From assembly GCF_905220365.1 (NCBI RefSeq), contig NC_061141.1, positions 4,223,501 through 4,287,500 of the forward strand: a DNA stretch of 64,000 bases. The letters run 5' to 3'. Of the stretch, positions 46,857 through 57,991 are shown piece after piece. Position numbers and translations under genes: made by a program. This stretch comes from Vanessa cardui (taxonomy: Eukaryota; Arthropoda; Insecta; Lepidoptera; Nymphalidae). How positions within the stretch are numbered: the stretch's first letter is position 1; each line of letters starts with the position of its first letter. The notes under the pieces were generated by a model. That model worked only from the letters and a program-made list of their open reading frames with translations, made no database searches and had not been told where the DNA came from.

Positions 46857-47080
46857 CAGTTTATTTGATGGTAGGTCTTTGCAAGACCGTCGGGGTAGGT
46901 ACCACGCACTCCTGTTCCGAGTTGAAAGGTGAGTGAGCCTGTTTAACTACATATATGGTCGGACATATCATCTTAGTTCCCCTGGTTAGTGTCTTATTTT
47001 GCTTAATATTTCTAGCAACGCCATTCTATGGTGGTGACCACTTACCATAAGAGGGCCTGGCATATCTGTGTCATAAAAAA
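46857..47080 (+). repeat. S2 short repeat, full length but decayed
   Basis: TTGATGGTAGGTCTTTGCAA, GGGGTAGGTACCACGCACTC, AGGTGAGTGAGCC, ATCTTAGTTCCCC and GGTGGTGACCACTTACCATA in order, ending TCATAAAAAAG. Confidence 0.85.
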
Positions 47081-50000
47081 GTAAACAGAATGATTGAACT
47101 GAATTAAAAATAAAATATATATAAAGTTATTACTATTTATTGTAGACATTTGAAATCAATTAAATTTTTGGCCAGTTGCCTTAAAAGTATAAATTGTAAA
47201 ACCTCTTTTTGTGTAAATTCAAAACTTACATTCTTAACACAAAAACGTCATATAGCTTAATAGCATACTAAGAGTCTCCTTACATTCTTGTCCTAAATAA
47301 CTCAGCCCAGTTATTTCGTATTTAACATTAAATATCCGTTACATTTCAACTACTTGTTATTCCCTTCTTTGCATCCTTTAACCTCTAAACATCTAACTGT
47401 TAGTGTATTCACGGCCTTACTCTTCAAACATATCTCATGTTACAATGGTTCGTTTGTCACGATCACGACAAACGACCAAAGGGTACATTATGAACGTGAT
47501 GATAATAGAAATATTTGCCATATACTGCAGCGTCAAGTGTAACCGAGCTTTATTTGACGTGTTATCCGTCCCGACTTCGGTTACATCGTTGTTTATAATC
47601 AGTATGCAGCGAAGTAATCCGTTAATACATCATATTGAATATAAATAATAAAAAATGGATGACAAATAATACCTACTTCGAAAAATTAATTTGTGAATCA
47701 AATTTGAAAAGCCCAACAATTTATCCCGTCCCATTCATAATTTGGGGTTGTATTTTTACTATATATATATAAATATATTTTCCTATTGATCCCATTATTT
47801 TTGAAATAACGACCAAACAACTTAAATAAAAAAAAATCATAAAGAGAGACAGAAGTAAAAAATGCAAAACAAAATACTTCTTTTTTTGAATTCGGCTAAA
47901 AATACATCAGGTCCTTTATCTTATTCCTATAGTAACTTTTCTTCTTAAAAAATGTAATATTATATACCTATTGCAGTCCTTTTTATAGTATAACTAGGGG
48001 AAATGTCAAATGGGCCACCTGTTAGTAACTGACCAAGATTGGAACTGTAGCCTCTGATTAGTTTCTGAGATTTGCGCTTCCAACCAAAGCAACAAACACA
48101 ATCTACGGCTGTATAAAAGTGAATATCATTGACTCACCCATCACGAGATCTTCAAAACCATAGATCTGATTGGCTTAAAACGTAGCATAGATATTACTTT
48201 GAAAAGAGGACGCAGAGTGGAATCGCTTTGTAATTTTTGGTAATTTAATTTCAAAGGGAAGTAGAAGGGGTAATATTAGATGATTTTATTCCGTACAAAG
48301 TCGGTACGGAATACTAGTAATAATTACAGTCAATGTTATAGTATCGTATGTCACTTTCTGACATTCCCCGATCGTGTTCTGCGGCCGGTTTCGAGTTTTT
48401 TGATATTGAATATCTAGTGGTTTCAATTATTGTTAACTGTATTCGGAAATTTAAATACACAATTTAAACACTTAGACATAATATATATTAATATTATAAA
48501 TGTGAAAGTAACTCTGTAATAATGTCGACATTTTTTGTAATATCATATTCCTTTTTTAAAAAGTCCCTTGTCCTGTCAAGTTGTATAATATTTATTTGAG
48601 TTTTAATGACGCGCTCGTCACCACTACTAATGCAACTCTGTTGCGACGTCAGGCGATATAAAAAATGAAATGGAAATTAACCATTGTGAGGCGAAACAGG
48701 CTATTGTGATGATCTGAGCACCCTTTCCATTAATTCTGTCAACTGTCGGAAATCCCAGAAAATAAGACATAAGTCTCCCATTAAGTATGTAAATTTTTAA
48801 CAAATGTCTACATTTATGTTTAATAAGTAGGCAGAAGTTTTCACGAGCCTTATGGTGCTTATAATTCATGATGAATGTATGTATATCCTTAGGGTTATGT
48901 GCTTCTTATACCGCTATAATAACAAACACTAAAAACAAAATATATAATATTTAGGGTGTGGTGTCTTTAAATTACCTATTTATCTTACCAAAATCCACGA
49001 TTTGAGTCAAATTCTGAGTGCAAGATTCGGTTAAAGCCAGACTATGGTTACAGAAAGACACGATAAAAAAGAGAGAGGACCAGAGAAACTAAAAAAGTTT
49101 GCAATATAACATTTGTGTATCTACTGTTTTATACCTAGTCAATGGTACGGAACCTTTCGCGCGGGAGTTCAACACGCACTTGGCCGGTTTATTGTCTTCC
49201 ATCATTAGAAATCAAATCTTAATTTAACGATGTAATATTTACATACTGTAGCCCAATTCTAGTAATGTATCACGGCTATGTTACGTTCCCGATTCTATTC
49301 CGATCTTGCTATTCCTCCCAAAAATAACCTCAGATGCAGTCATGAATTATGATATCATTTCTATAACTTCGAACTTCCCACTTCTACTCAGCGATAATCG
49401 ACGACCGCCAAAAAACTAATGACCACCTTAATTTCACTACCATTATGCAACCACAACTGTTCAGCAGTCATGACACAAATAACACTTAATTTAAAATTCA
49501 AACAAAATTACTTTTGTATTTTACACCAAACCTTGGTGATAAGATTGATGAGATATTTAATCTTAAATTTTGAAGACGTTTAGTATATTTTCAAGGCTTA
49601 AAATATAGCTATTTATCCTCTGAGCCAAATTTCGCAAGATATATTTTGGTTCAAAAGAGTTGGCCTAATGAGATGACAATGTAATACCCTTAGAAAATTA
49701 TCAGGCATAGGAAAGACTATACTTGTTTCCGAGGCACTGGAATATAATACGACCAAGTTATGTAAGTCATGAATAAGCTAAATTAATAATTACGTGCAGG
49801 TTTACAATACATTCGATCGTAACCTATCTACAATTATAGATCGTTTGAAAATGATATATTTTTTCATTGACAACATATATGAATATATATTTTTATATTC
49901 GACATATTTCGATATAAAATGTCAATGAAATGACAGTTGACCGGATTGCCATTTTTTTCTTTTATGGATGCGTTCAAAAAGTTTGTTCCAAATAATAATT

Positions 50001-50537
50001 ACATACGGTAGATTGTGGAAACTTATCCACAATAAATTTTATAGATCAACATCAATAAAAAAGTTTTATGTTATATGAATAGTAAAGAATAAATCGTATT
50101 TATTTACTTGCATGCATGTATGTGTAAATATAAGTAACATAATATATAATACTTTTTGCAGTTTTTATGAATACAGTATAACTATAAAAGGACTTGATCA
50201 ATAAAAACTTTCTTTATCCATCAATTTATACCATATTCAAATAAGCATCTTTGCGTCATTTACATCTTAAATCAATAAAATTGACGTCACTTGATTTAAG
50301 CAGTAACAATATCACTAAATTGATCTGTGTTGCTGTTTTATTGGTCAATATTTTAAATTTAAAAAGTATTTTTTCTCCAAATTATTTATTTACGTGACGT
50401 ATCCTTACAAGTATTGCGTCACGCTCGTGCAGTCGTAGGTACTTTACATAAGGCCCAATAGTAAATAAATACTTAAGGAAAACCTGAAGGCCCTTAACAT
50501 CGACACCAAACAACCAATATCAATATTATAAATCATA
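47081..50537. other. long stretch without recognised genes
   Basis: AT-rich. It contains a HelB 5' scrap at 48483-48530 (ATTAATATTATAAATGTGAA) and a short dispersed-repeat piece near 49153-49190 (CGCGCGGGAGTTCAACACGC, ACTTGGCCGGTTT). No gene is supportable. Confidence 0.35.
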
Positions 50538-50604
50538 GTAGTAACAGCCTGTAAATTTCCCACTGCTGGGCTAAGGCCTCTCTAACATTAAGGAGAGCGT
50601 TTTT
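50538..50604 (-). repeat. S1 SINE tail fragment
   Basis: AACAGCCTGTAAATTTCCCA then CTGCTGGGCTAAGGCCTC. Confidence 0.85.
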
Positions 50605-50900
50605 GAAAAAATAATGAAATTTTGACGTTCTAGTCATTTTGAAATTCCACAGATAAATATCGAATAAGGCACGCACGCAAAATGCCAAGTTGTTATATGT
50701 AACAAAGGTTCGGAGTACGCGCCATAAAGGTCACCTTTGTTCAGAATATTGGATGCGGTTTAAATGATATACGTCTTATTTATGTTTCAATGTTTTCGTG
50801 AACTATGAAAATAGCAAAACCTATATGACTACCACATTGGTGTAATAAGGCCAACACAAAGGCCAAGTCCTGATTGGAACCAACATAAAATTTTAGGAAA

Positions 50901-51180
50901 CTAGTTGTCGCCCGCGGCGATTCTCGCGTTTTAGGGGGTCGTTTGTTCATGTGTTAGCCAAAATAGGTATAGTACGACACAACTTAGATGTAGCATCGGC
51001 AAAATACGTAAAACCGATCACAGCCGACTTAAGTACGCCATCCCAAATTATAAATATTTATATCTTAATTCAAACTTTCTGAACACCAAATTTCATCAAA
51101 TTCGGTTCATTGGTTCATTAGTTGGTCGTAAAAGAGCGACATACAGACGAACAGATTTACTTTAACATTTATAATATTAT
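50901..51180 (-). mobile_element. HelB Helitron-like element containing a MITE piece
   Basis: CTAG at 50901-50904 followed by TTGTCGCCCGCGGCGATTCT; resumes after the MITE with CACCAAATTTCATCAAATTC, GTAAAAGAGCGACATACAGA and TTTATAATATTA. Minus orientation. Confidence 0.75.
50968..51062 (+). mobile_element. TA-inserting MITE, left part only
   Basis: TATAGTACGACACAACTTAG, ATCGGCAAAA and TAAAACCGATCACA match the left ends at 30200 and 58901. The right end is missing. It sits inside HelB. Confidence 0.75.
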
Positions 51181-51622
51181 TATCTATTTTTAATTAAAAA
51201 TATTTTAGTAGCAATCAATAGTCATGATATTGGCAATTAGATTTACCATACACTGATAAGCATGTAAAATAATTGATCATTTTGAACGTGTCGGATTCCT
51301 TTTTGTACTAAAATAGACTTAAGCTCTTTTTAAAACTATTTTTTTAAAGACCAGTAACGACAAAAAGTTTCAAGTCCTGCTCTGAAATGTTTACAATTGT
51401 TTTCATAAACGTATAGTTTTATTCAAATGTATATAAAGCAAATGCATAAATGATTGTTAGGTATGTCGCTAATGATTTGATTTGATTGCTAGTGACAGGA
51501 CTTAGAAATGCAAATTGCATGAATAACAAATATCGTAAATAAATGTATTTAATAAAATAAAACAAACACGGTCATATGTGGCATATTTTTATATAATTAA
51601 ATTTAATAATAAAAATTACTTT

Positions 51623-51760
51623 ACTCTGATCCCAATGTAAGTAGCTGAAGCACTTGTGTTATGGAAAATCAGAAGTAACGACGGTACCACAACACCCATA
51701 CCCAAGATAACAGAAAAGTAATGAACTTTTTCAACATTGACTAGGTCGGGAATCCTCGGA
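51623..51760 (-). repeat. S3 SINE, head replaced
   Basis: The body (CTGATCCCAATGTAAGTAGC to ACCCATACCCAAGATAACAG) is S3, but after CTCGGAGTGGCGTAT the tRNA head is replaced by the sequence that is duplicated in inverted form at 54957-55090. Confidence 0.75.
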
Positions 51761-51867
51761 GTGGCGTATAATTAGCCCATTCCTAATCCCAGTATTATTA
51801 TATAAACACAGAACGATGTTACACAATTACTATCAAAAGATGCTAAATTAACACACTACACAGTTCC
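51734..51867 (+). repeat. 134-bp duplicated segment, copy 1
   Basis: Identical except for one base to the reverse complement of 54957-55090. It includes the S3-derived GGTCGGGAATCCTCGGAGTG and non-S3 sequence such as AGCCCATTCCTAATCCCAGT. Confidence 0.9.
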
Positions 51868-51990
51868 GTGTCATCATCATCATCATCAGCCCGTTTTTGT
51901 CCACTGCTGGACATAGACCTCTCCAAGTGCACGCCACTGTGGTCTTTCTCCGGCTACTCGCATCCAGCGAGTATCCTCCAAATGCAGCAC
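51868..51990 (-). mobile_element. RTE-type LINE, 3' terminal fragment
   Basis: On the minus strand 51987-51886 encodes the reverse-transcriptase protein C-terminus WMRVAGERPQWRALGEVYVQ then QWTKTG and TGA, followed directly by further TGA triplets (CAT/ATC repeats on the plus strand, 51871-51886). The W-x-R-VA-x-R-x-x-WR-LGE-YVQ-W signature and short simple-repeat 3' end are typical of RTE LINEs. It is severely 5'-truncated, as LINE copies usually are. Confidence 0.8.
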
Positions 51991-52700
51991 ACACGCAAGT
52001 CATACATTATGGAGTCCGATATTTCGACATTATCTATAGGGTTCCACATAATAAAAACAAAAACACGTGGTATATACCCCGGTTTTAATACTTGTAGTAA
52101 TTGAGTTATTTCGCCGTATTTACTGGATTAACATAAATCAAATCAAATTTTGGACGTCTTGATCATAATTAGCGTTATCGTTATTTAAATTCAATAATAA
52201 TACAAGTTTACAATAAATACCATTACTCCTGATATTGAGTTGTTTTGTTCATAGTTACAGTGGACAACAGGTCATGTGGTAAGTACCACCCAGACATCGG
52301 CGCTGTTAGAAGCATCAAACATTCTATCAAGAGAGTACAGAATATTTGATGAGAGTACTACTGACCTTGAAAACTGAAATGATATGTTATGACTATAATT
52401 ACACTGGCATACTCTTCAAACCGGGACAGAATAGAACATAGTATTGGTGTCTGTCACTAGTGTATACGTCCCATCACTATCATCAAGTTGATAAATTTAT
52501 TAAAATATCAACTAAGGAATTTGTGTATTTACATTTGGGTACAAATTTGCGCATTACAATACTCCTACGCAGTAAATTGGTCTCAGTTGAGATTGTACGA
52601 CTAGTTCAAGATCGGTCAAGAGGACATAGTTATGTAATTCTGTATTGATGATTTCTTACCGGTTATTCGTGGTACGCAATTAATCTTATTATCGATTTCA
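51991..52700. other. non-coding stretch
   Basis: No gene. Bases 52260-52440 contain faint S2-like words (AAGTACCACCCAGACATCGG) that may be an extreme relic. Confidence 0.3.
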
Positions 52701-52705
52701 AAAGT

Positions 52706-52758
52706 GCTCGAAAGATACTACTTGAGAATAAGGTATTCTCGAGTAGTATCTTTCGAGC
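52706..52758. repeat. near-perfect 25-bp inverted repeat with 3-base loop
   Basis: Arms 52706-52730 and 52734-52758 pair with one mismatch around AGG; outer ends GCTCGAAAGATACTACT. It lies 12 bases from an S1 SINE. Same geometry as 18829-18881 but different sequence. Confidence 0.8.
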
Positions 52759-52770
52759 AAAATGTAAAAT

Positions 52771-53055
52771 CCTGTAAATTTCCCACTGCTGGGCTAAGGC
52801 CTCCTCTCCCTTTGAGGAGAAGGTTTGGAACATATTCTACCACACTTTTCCTATACGGGTTGGTGGAATACACATGTGGCAGAATTTATATGAAATTTGT
52901 TACATGCGAAACCTCACGATGTTTTCCTTCACCGCCGAGCACGAGATGAATTATAAAGACAAATTAAGCACATGAATCAGCGGTACTTGCCTGGGTTTGA
53001 ACCCGCAATCATCGGTTAAGATGCACGCGTACTAACCACTGGGCCATCTCGACTC
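52771..53055 (-). repeat. S1 SINE, full length
   Basis: All segments from CCTGTAAATTTCCCACTGCT to CACTGGGCCATCTCGACTC, with GGGTTTGAACCCGC B-box. Confidence 0.9.
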
Positions 53056-53307
53056 TCACTTCTTATACACGCACTAAATAAATGCAACGCATTCTTATCT
53101 TTTGATATATGTCAAATGTCAGCTGACTTCTAAAACAAACGAGATTTTGTCCTCCTATTGAGACCAGAACACGTATGTGAGCGATCTTTACTGTGTTAAG
53201 ATAAATGTGAGTCACGATCAGCTTAAACGTTTCACCGCTGATAGTTTATTGGTTATAATTACGATATGAGTTTTTGTCAGTTTTGTTTTATCGAAATTAC
53301 CCGAGTT

Positions 53308-53465
53308 CCTTTACTATATTGCCTATGTATTGTACAAAAACCTTTGTCTCGAATCACTCTATCTGTTAAAAAAAAAAAAAAAAACAAATTCCGTTGGATA
53401 ATTTTAAAGATCTAAGCATACATAGGGATAGACATCGGTAATCAACCTTGTTTTATACTATGTAA
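53308..53465 (-). mobile_element. HelA element, 5' part
   Basis: CTTTACTATATTGCCTATGT, CGAATCACTCTATCTGTTAA, a 16-A run, GATCTAAGCATACATAGGGA and TTGTTTTATACTATGTAA. Confidence 0.7.
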
Positions 53466-53893
53466 TCATTATGATTATGACAAATTGGAAGACAAACATA
53501 ACCGGACAAAATCTTAATATTCTTGAGTTTTGAGTTACCAAACTTTTATCACGATCAATGGTTTAGATAAGAAATATATTCGACGAATACTTTTTTTTTA
53601 TAAAATCTTTCGAGTAAAACGGAATACTTTTGTTAGATTTATATTTAGTTTAACGTGTTCCAATCTTGTTGAAGTTTAATTGAATTAATTGGAGATAACT
53701 CTCAACTCTTATTGAACTTCTCATTGAAGCTTAACAACTTCGTTGGTTGGTATTGTGTTGTGATTTATCTAAGATTTTCTTTAATAGTACTTGAGGTTTG
53801 TTGTAGCTGTATGAAGTTTGAACTTTGTTTTTAAATAAATATGAATATGTATCATGTTTTGAAGTATATAATAAATACTTAACTGGAAGTATA
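53466..53893. other. AT-rich non-coding stretch
   Basis: Nothing recognisable was seen. Confidence 0.35.
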
Positions 53894-54187
53894 TAATTTT
53901 ACTTGGTAGTAGGGCTTTGTGCAAGCCCGTCTGGGTAGGTACCACCCACTCATCAGTTATTCTACCGCCAAATAACAGTACTCAGTATTGTTGTGTTCCG
54001 GTTTAAAGGGTGAGTGAGCCAGTGTAACTACAGGCACAAGGGACATAACATCTTAGTTCCCAAGGTTGGTGGCACATTGACGATGTAAGGAGTAATTAAT
54101 ATTTCTTACAGCTTCATTGTCTATGGGTGATGGTGACCACTTACCATCAGGTGGCCTATATGCTCGTCCGCCAACCTATACCATAAA
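53894..54187 (+). repeat. S2 short repeat, full length
   Basis: Cleanest S2 copy: AGGGCTTTGTGCAAGCCCGT hairpin head, CTGGGTAGGTACCACCCACT, AACAGTACTCAGTATTGTTG, TTAAAGGGTGAGTGAGCCAG, GACATAACATCTTAGTTCCC, TATGGGTGATGGTGACCACT, CTCGTCCGCCAACCTATACC, then CATAAAAAA. Confidence 0.95.
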
Positions 54188-54640
54188 AAATACAGTAATA
54201 ATATTTGGCGTGTAGTACAATCATTATTAGTTAAGGAATCTGGCGGTACCGATTTCGTTGTTGTTAATGAATTAAAGAAGTACAATAACAATAAAGGTAT
54301 TTTGATTGTTATGTATATTTCATATTTACCTCTTAGTCACTTAAATCGCGTTCAATAGGTAGTTATTCATACACGTGAGTCGACCGGTTCCAAGGAATTA
54401 ATAGCCATAGAGAATTGACATAGCATGAACATTTGAATATATAAACAGATGTATAAGCATTACCATAGTGCCAAGGTTGAACAAGCGTGTCATTAACAAT
54501 ATCAACCGAGACGATTCGATAGCGAATTATTAATTCGATAATAAAATCGATTTACTAAACTGTTAAGAAATCGATTATCGATAATTGAATAACAGTAAGC
54601 GTTACATGTCCTTAAACTTGAACTTAGGTAAGATTTTTTT
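54188..54640. other. non-coding stretch
   Basis: Bases 54510-54585 have alternating AATCGAT and ATCGATT words that could form small hairpins. No gene was seen. Confidence 0.3.
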
Positions 54641-54644
54641 TTGT

Positions 54645-54877
54645 GTGATAGGCGGACAAGTAAATTGGCCATTTGATGATTGAGATGGTAACCTTACATC
54701 ATAACAATGCTCTACCGACCTTGGGAGCTTATGTGTTGTCTCTTGTGCCTGTAGTTACACGGGTACACTCGCCGTTTGAATTGAAACACAACAATACTGA
54801 GTATTAGCGTTTGGCGGTAGATATTCTGATGTGTGGTTGTTACCTATCTAGATGGGCTAGCGCAAAGCCCTATTGAG
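54645..54877 (-). repeat. S2 short repeat, full length
   Basis: TGATAGGCGGACAAGTAAAT, TTGTGCCTGTAGTTACACGG, TGAAACACAACAATACTGAG, TGGCGGTAGATATTCTGATG and GGGCTAGCGCAAAGCCCTAT in minus order. Confidence 0.9.
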
Positions 54878-54956
54878 GGAAGTTTTGTCATATGTAATCT
54901 TTTGGAAAATTATATAATGGTTATAAGTATCAAGGCAAGTTCCTTCTCCTTGGTCT

Positions 54957-55090
54957 GGAACTGTATAGTGTGTTAATTTAGCATCTTTTGATAGTAATTG
55001 TGTAACATCGTTCTGTGTTTATATAATAATACTGGGATTAGGAATGGGCTAATTATACGCCACTCCGAGGATTCCCGACCTAGTCAATGT
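54957..55090 (-). repeat. 134-bp duplicated segment, copy 2 (inverted)
   Basis: Reverse complement of 51734-51867 with a single difference. Equal length, no gaps, and both ends break off abruptly. The flanks on either side are unrelated. Confidence 0.9.
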
Positions 55091-55113
55091 ATGATAATGA
55101 TAAATGATATAAT

Positions 55114-55153
55114 GAATGTCTTGTTCACAATACTAAACAAGACATTCGTGAAC
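55114..55153. repeat. overlapping small inverted repeats
   Basis: GAATGTCTTGTT (55114-55125) pairs with AACAAGACATTC (55136-55147), and ATGTCTTGTTCAC also pairs with GTGAACAAGACAT just downstream. The two stems are mutually exclusive. A 47-codon plus frame with REQDIELHQIEIQ crosses here, unrecognised. Confidence 0.6.
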
Positions 55154-55399
55154 AAGACATCGAGCTCCACCAAATAGAAATACAAAACATTAATCCCGTT
55201 TTAAATGATAGTAGTAATAAGAATAACCATGTTAATTTAAATCTTGTATAAAATAGCCCAATAGTTAGTTTATATAAATAGTAACCGAATAATGTTTCAT
55301 GATTGAGTTATCACATGTTTAAATTGTGTTTATTAACCTCGTTCATAAAGGTAGACAACGAGAGGAGCATGGACGCGTAAAATTCTGATACAAGGTTAT

Positions 55400-55470
55400 T
55401 TACCAAACCAGATGGAACAGCGTGGTAGTGTACCAAAACCTTCTCCCAGTGCCTTAGACCCTGATCTTGT
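55400..55470 (+). repeat. S1 SINE fragment
   Basis: TTACCAAACCAGATGGAACA then GCGTGGTAGTGTACCAAAAC and CTTCTCCCAG resemble the S1 3' body, truncated. Confidence 0.55.
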
Positions 55471-55521
55471 TAATCCCAGTCTACTACTTTACTTTTTTTT
55501 TACTTTAAAAAACGCGAAGGA

Positions 55522-55789
55522 AACCGATAGTGCGGGTTCCAACCCAGGCAAGCAACACTGAATATTCATGTGCTTAATTTGTATTTATAATTAATCACTT
55601 GCTCGGCGGTGAAGGAAAACATCACGAGGGAACCCGCATGTGTCTAATTTCATAGAAATTCTGCCACATGTGTATTCCGCCAACCCGCATTGGAACAGAT
55701 TGGTGGAATATGTTCCATACCTTCTCTTCAAAAGAGAGAGGAGGCCTTAGCCCAGCAGTGGGAAATTTACAGGCTGTTGTTGTTGTTTA
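55522..55789 (+). repeat. S1 SINE, nearly full length
   Basis: Starts within the tRNA-like head (ACCGATAGTGCGGGTTCCAA), has CGGCGGTGAAGGAAAACATC, CCAACCCGCATTGGAACAGA and CCAGCAGTGGGAAATTTACA, and ends CTGTTGTTGTTGTTT. Confidence 0.9.
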
Positions 55790-57494
55790 AAAACTCTTAT
55801 AATAAAAATCATATATTGGTTCGTTGTAGCAATGACGGACAAGCTATACGCACAATTTTTATTGCGTGTACCCTTTAATTAATGTTAATCCACGTCGTTC
55901 AACCAAAGACTTAATAGAGATACCCTATCTAAGCTAGTAAGTGACGTGAGAACTGATTGAGGCAATCGCATTGATAAAATTAACAAATGCATTCTTAAAA
56001 GGGGGTTGCGTTTCTCAAAAGTCTGTTAAATCCTTTCCATGCAGTATAAATATTACTATATATTTGACGTAGGTAGTATTACAGTATACTGTCAGTGTTG
56101 TAATTAATGTTCAGTGTCGCCTGTCAAACTCTGACGTCACGATCGAGTTTCGTTTAATTCTTGCATAATACCACCCACAGCTATGGTCCAGAGTAAAAAT
56201 AATACATAATCTTCTTAATTTACCGTTAACTTTTAAAACTTGAAGATAAACAAGTATTACGAGTAATCGAATGCGCATACGCACCCCACATGCCTAGGAT
56301 AGATTAAACAAGTTTAGGCCTAGCTCACCGCAATAGGACTACCCGATTTGTCGTCCAGGGTTGTCAAAACAGACAAACATCCCTTTCACTAAACCTACAG
56401 AAATGCTTCTGAAACAATCTGAATTAAAAACAAATCTCGTCCTTGATAATGTCAGACTTCACTCTTTTTTAAATAGTTCATACTAGTTTAATCAAAATCT
56501 AAGTGATTTATATTTATTAATAATATTTTATATTTAGCCAACTTGTTCATTAATTTTCCGTACTTGCCAGTGCCGCAATAAATCATTAGGTAACGCACGT
56601 ATTGGAAAAATTTTAACACGTATAAATCTTTTTACAAATCTAAGCAGTGTGCTTGAATGTGCTACAAATTGTCACCGACAAGCGTTCTTTTTTTAAAAAA
56701 ATCATAATAACTTTTTTTTATTTCTCTACGGATTTGAACATTTCTGCAGAACACTATTACTTTCACAGTGCGAATTCGATATTCCTAATTTAAATATATT
56801 AGCAACGATTTATTTTAGCTGAATTTAATGACAATGAAAAACGCACAAGCGTACCGATCCAAGATATTTTTTATAAGTAGCAACCCTGATTGAGCAGGAT
56901 ATCGGTGATCGAGCTAGACGGGGCATTGACCTCTAAGTACTGTTATTCATTACTACTAGGGCTTATATACCGTAGTAATACTACTTAATCTACAATAATA
57001 TTGACATTTATATTTTTACTAGCTTTAAATTATGTTTTTATTTCGCTTTAGTTAGGTATCGTTGTATGTACATTCCAACTAAGTATAAATTCTAATGTTT
57101 ACAAACGTGTGTCATAATTAAATAAAGTTATTAAACATAAATTTATCTATATTATGATTTCGTATGGATAATATTAGTATAAATTTTATGTATGTGGTCT
57201 AAGGCAATCGCTATTTTATTTAAACATCAAACTAAACTAATTTGAAAAACAAAGCGATTAGCTATCCTTTATAGCAAATAAGGTAGTTTATATTGTAAAC
57301 TACAGAATCACTATTTGTCAGCGTTGGTGGTCCACTCAACTTGTTAGCTGATTGGTGTGGTACCAAGCAGAAAATATAAAGTAATTATTTTTATTTTTTC
57401 ATTCGTTGCATAAGTCTATGAGTCTTTTAATTAATTATGATTATGATTTTTTTAGTCTAATTATTGAATTCATTTTATTAAATAAATAAGTATC
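55790..57494. other. non-coding stretch
   Basis: Slightly GC-richer islands at 56100-56170, 56260-56370 and 56880-56940 have no open frame with a recognised domain. Possible regulatory DNA, not provable here. Confidence 0.3.
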
Positions 57495-57688
57495 AATATG
57501 AGACAACATCACATACATTACTCAGATCCCAATATAAGTAGCTAAAGCACTCGTGTTATGGAAAATCAGAAGTAACGATGGTATAACAAACACCCAGACC
57601 CAAGACAACATAGAAAACTGATAATAATCTACATCGACTCGGCCGTTCACATGATAACCGGTGTATACACCACTCGGCCACGGAGGTG
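57495..57688 (-). repeat. S3 tRNA-derived SINE
   Basis: ATATGAGACAACATCACATA, CAGATCCCAATATAAGTAGC, CATCGACTCGGC and ACACCACTCGGCCACGGAGG. The B-box region is deleted compared with 45667-45885. Confidence 0.8.
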
Positions 57689-57841
57689 AAACGATTAAAG
57701 TTTTTAATCGAAACAGCATACTAATGAATACTAGACAAAGACCATCTGTCTATTTGTGGTTATAGGTTAAGAGTACTAATATGCACCAACGCGGATTAGT
57801 GAGGGAACTTAATTTTTGAGTTTAATTTCTTGTAGTTTTTT

Positions 57842-57955
57842 CATCAGGTTTTTTCCTTGGAGTTCAAGCTTGCTTCATACCAATTTCATCAAAATCTGTT
57901 CAGTGGCTTAGCCATGAAAGAAGAACAGACAAAGTTTTATTAATATAGACAAATG
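57842..57955 (-). mobile_element. HelB fragment
   Basis: TCCTTGGAGTTCAAGCTTGC, TTCATACCAATTTCATCAAA and GGCTTAGCCATGAAAGAAGA match HelB in minus orientation. An S1 scrap (AAATTAAGCACATGAAACAT) follows at 57955-57991. Confidence 0.6.
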
Positions 57956-57991
57956 CAAATTAAGCACATGAAACATCAGCGTTGCTTGTAG

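Noticed and set aside
55095..55250. Plus-strand frame with REQDIELHQIEIQNINPVL
   Set aside because: Only 47 codons between stops and it overlaps small inverted repeats; no family was recognised.
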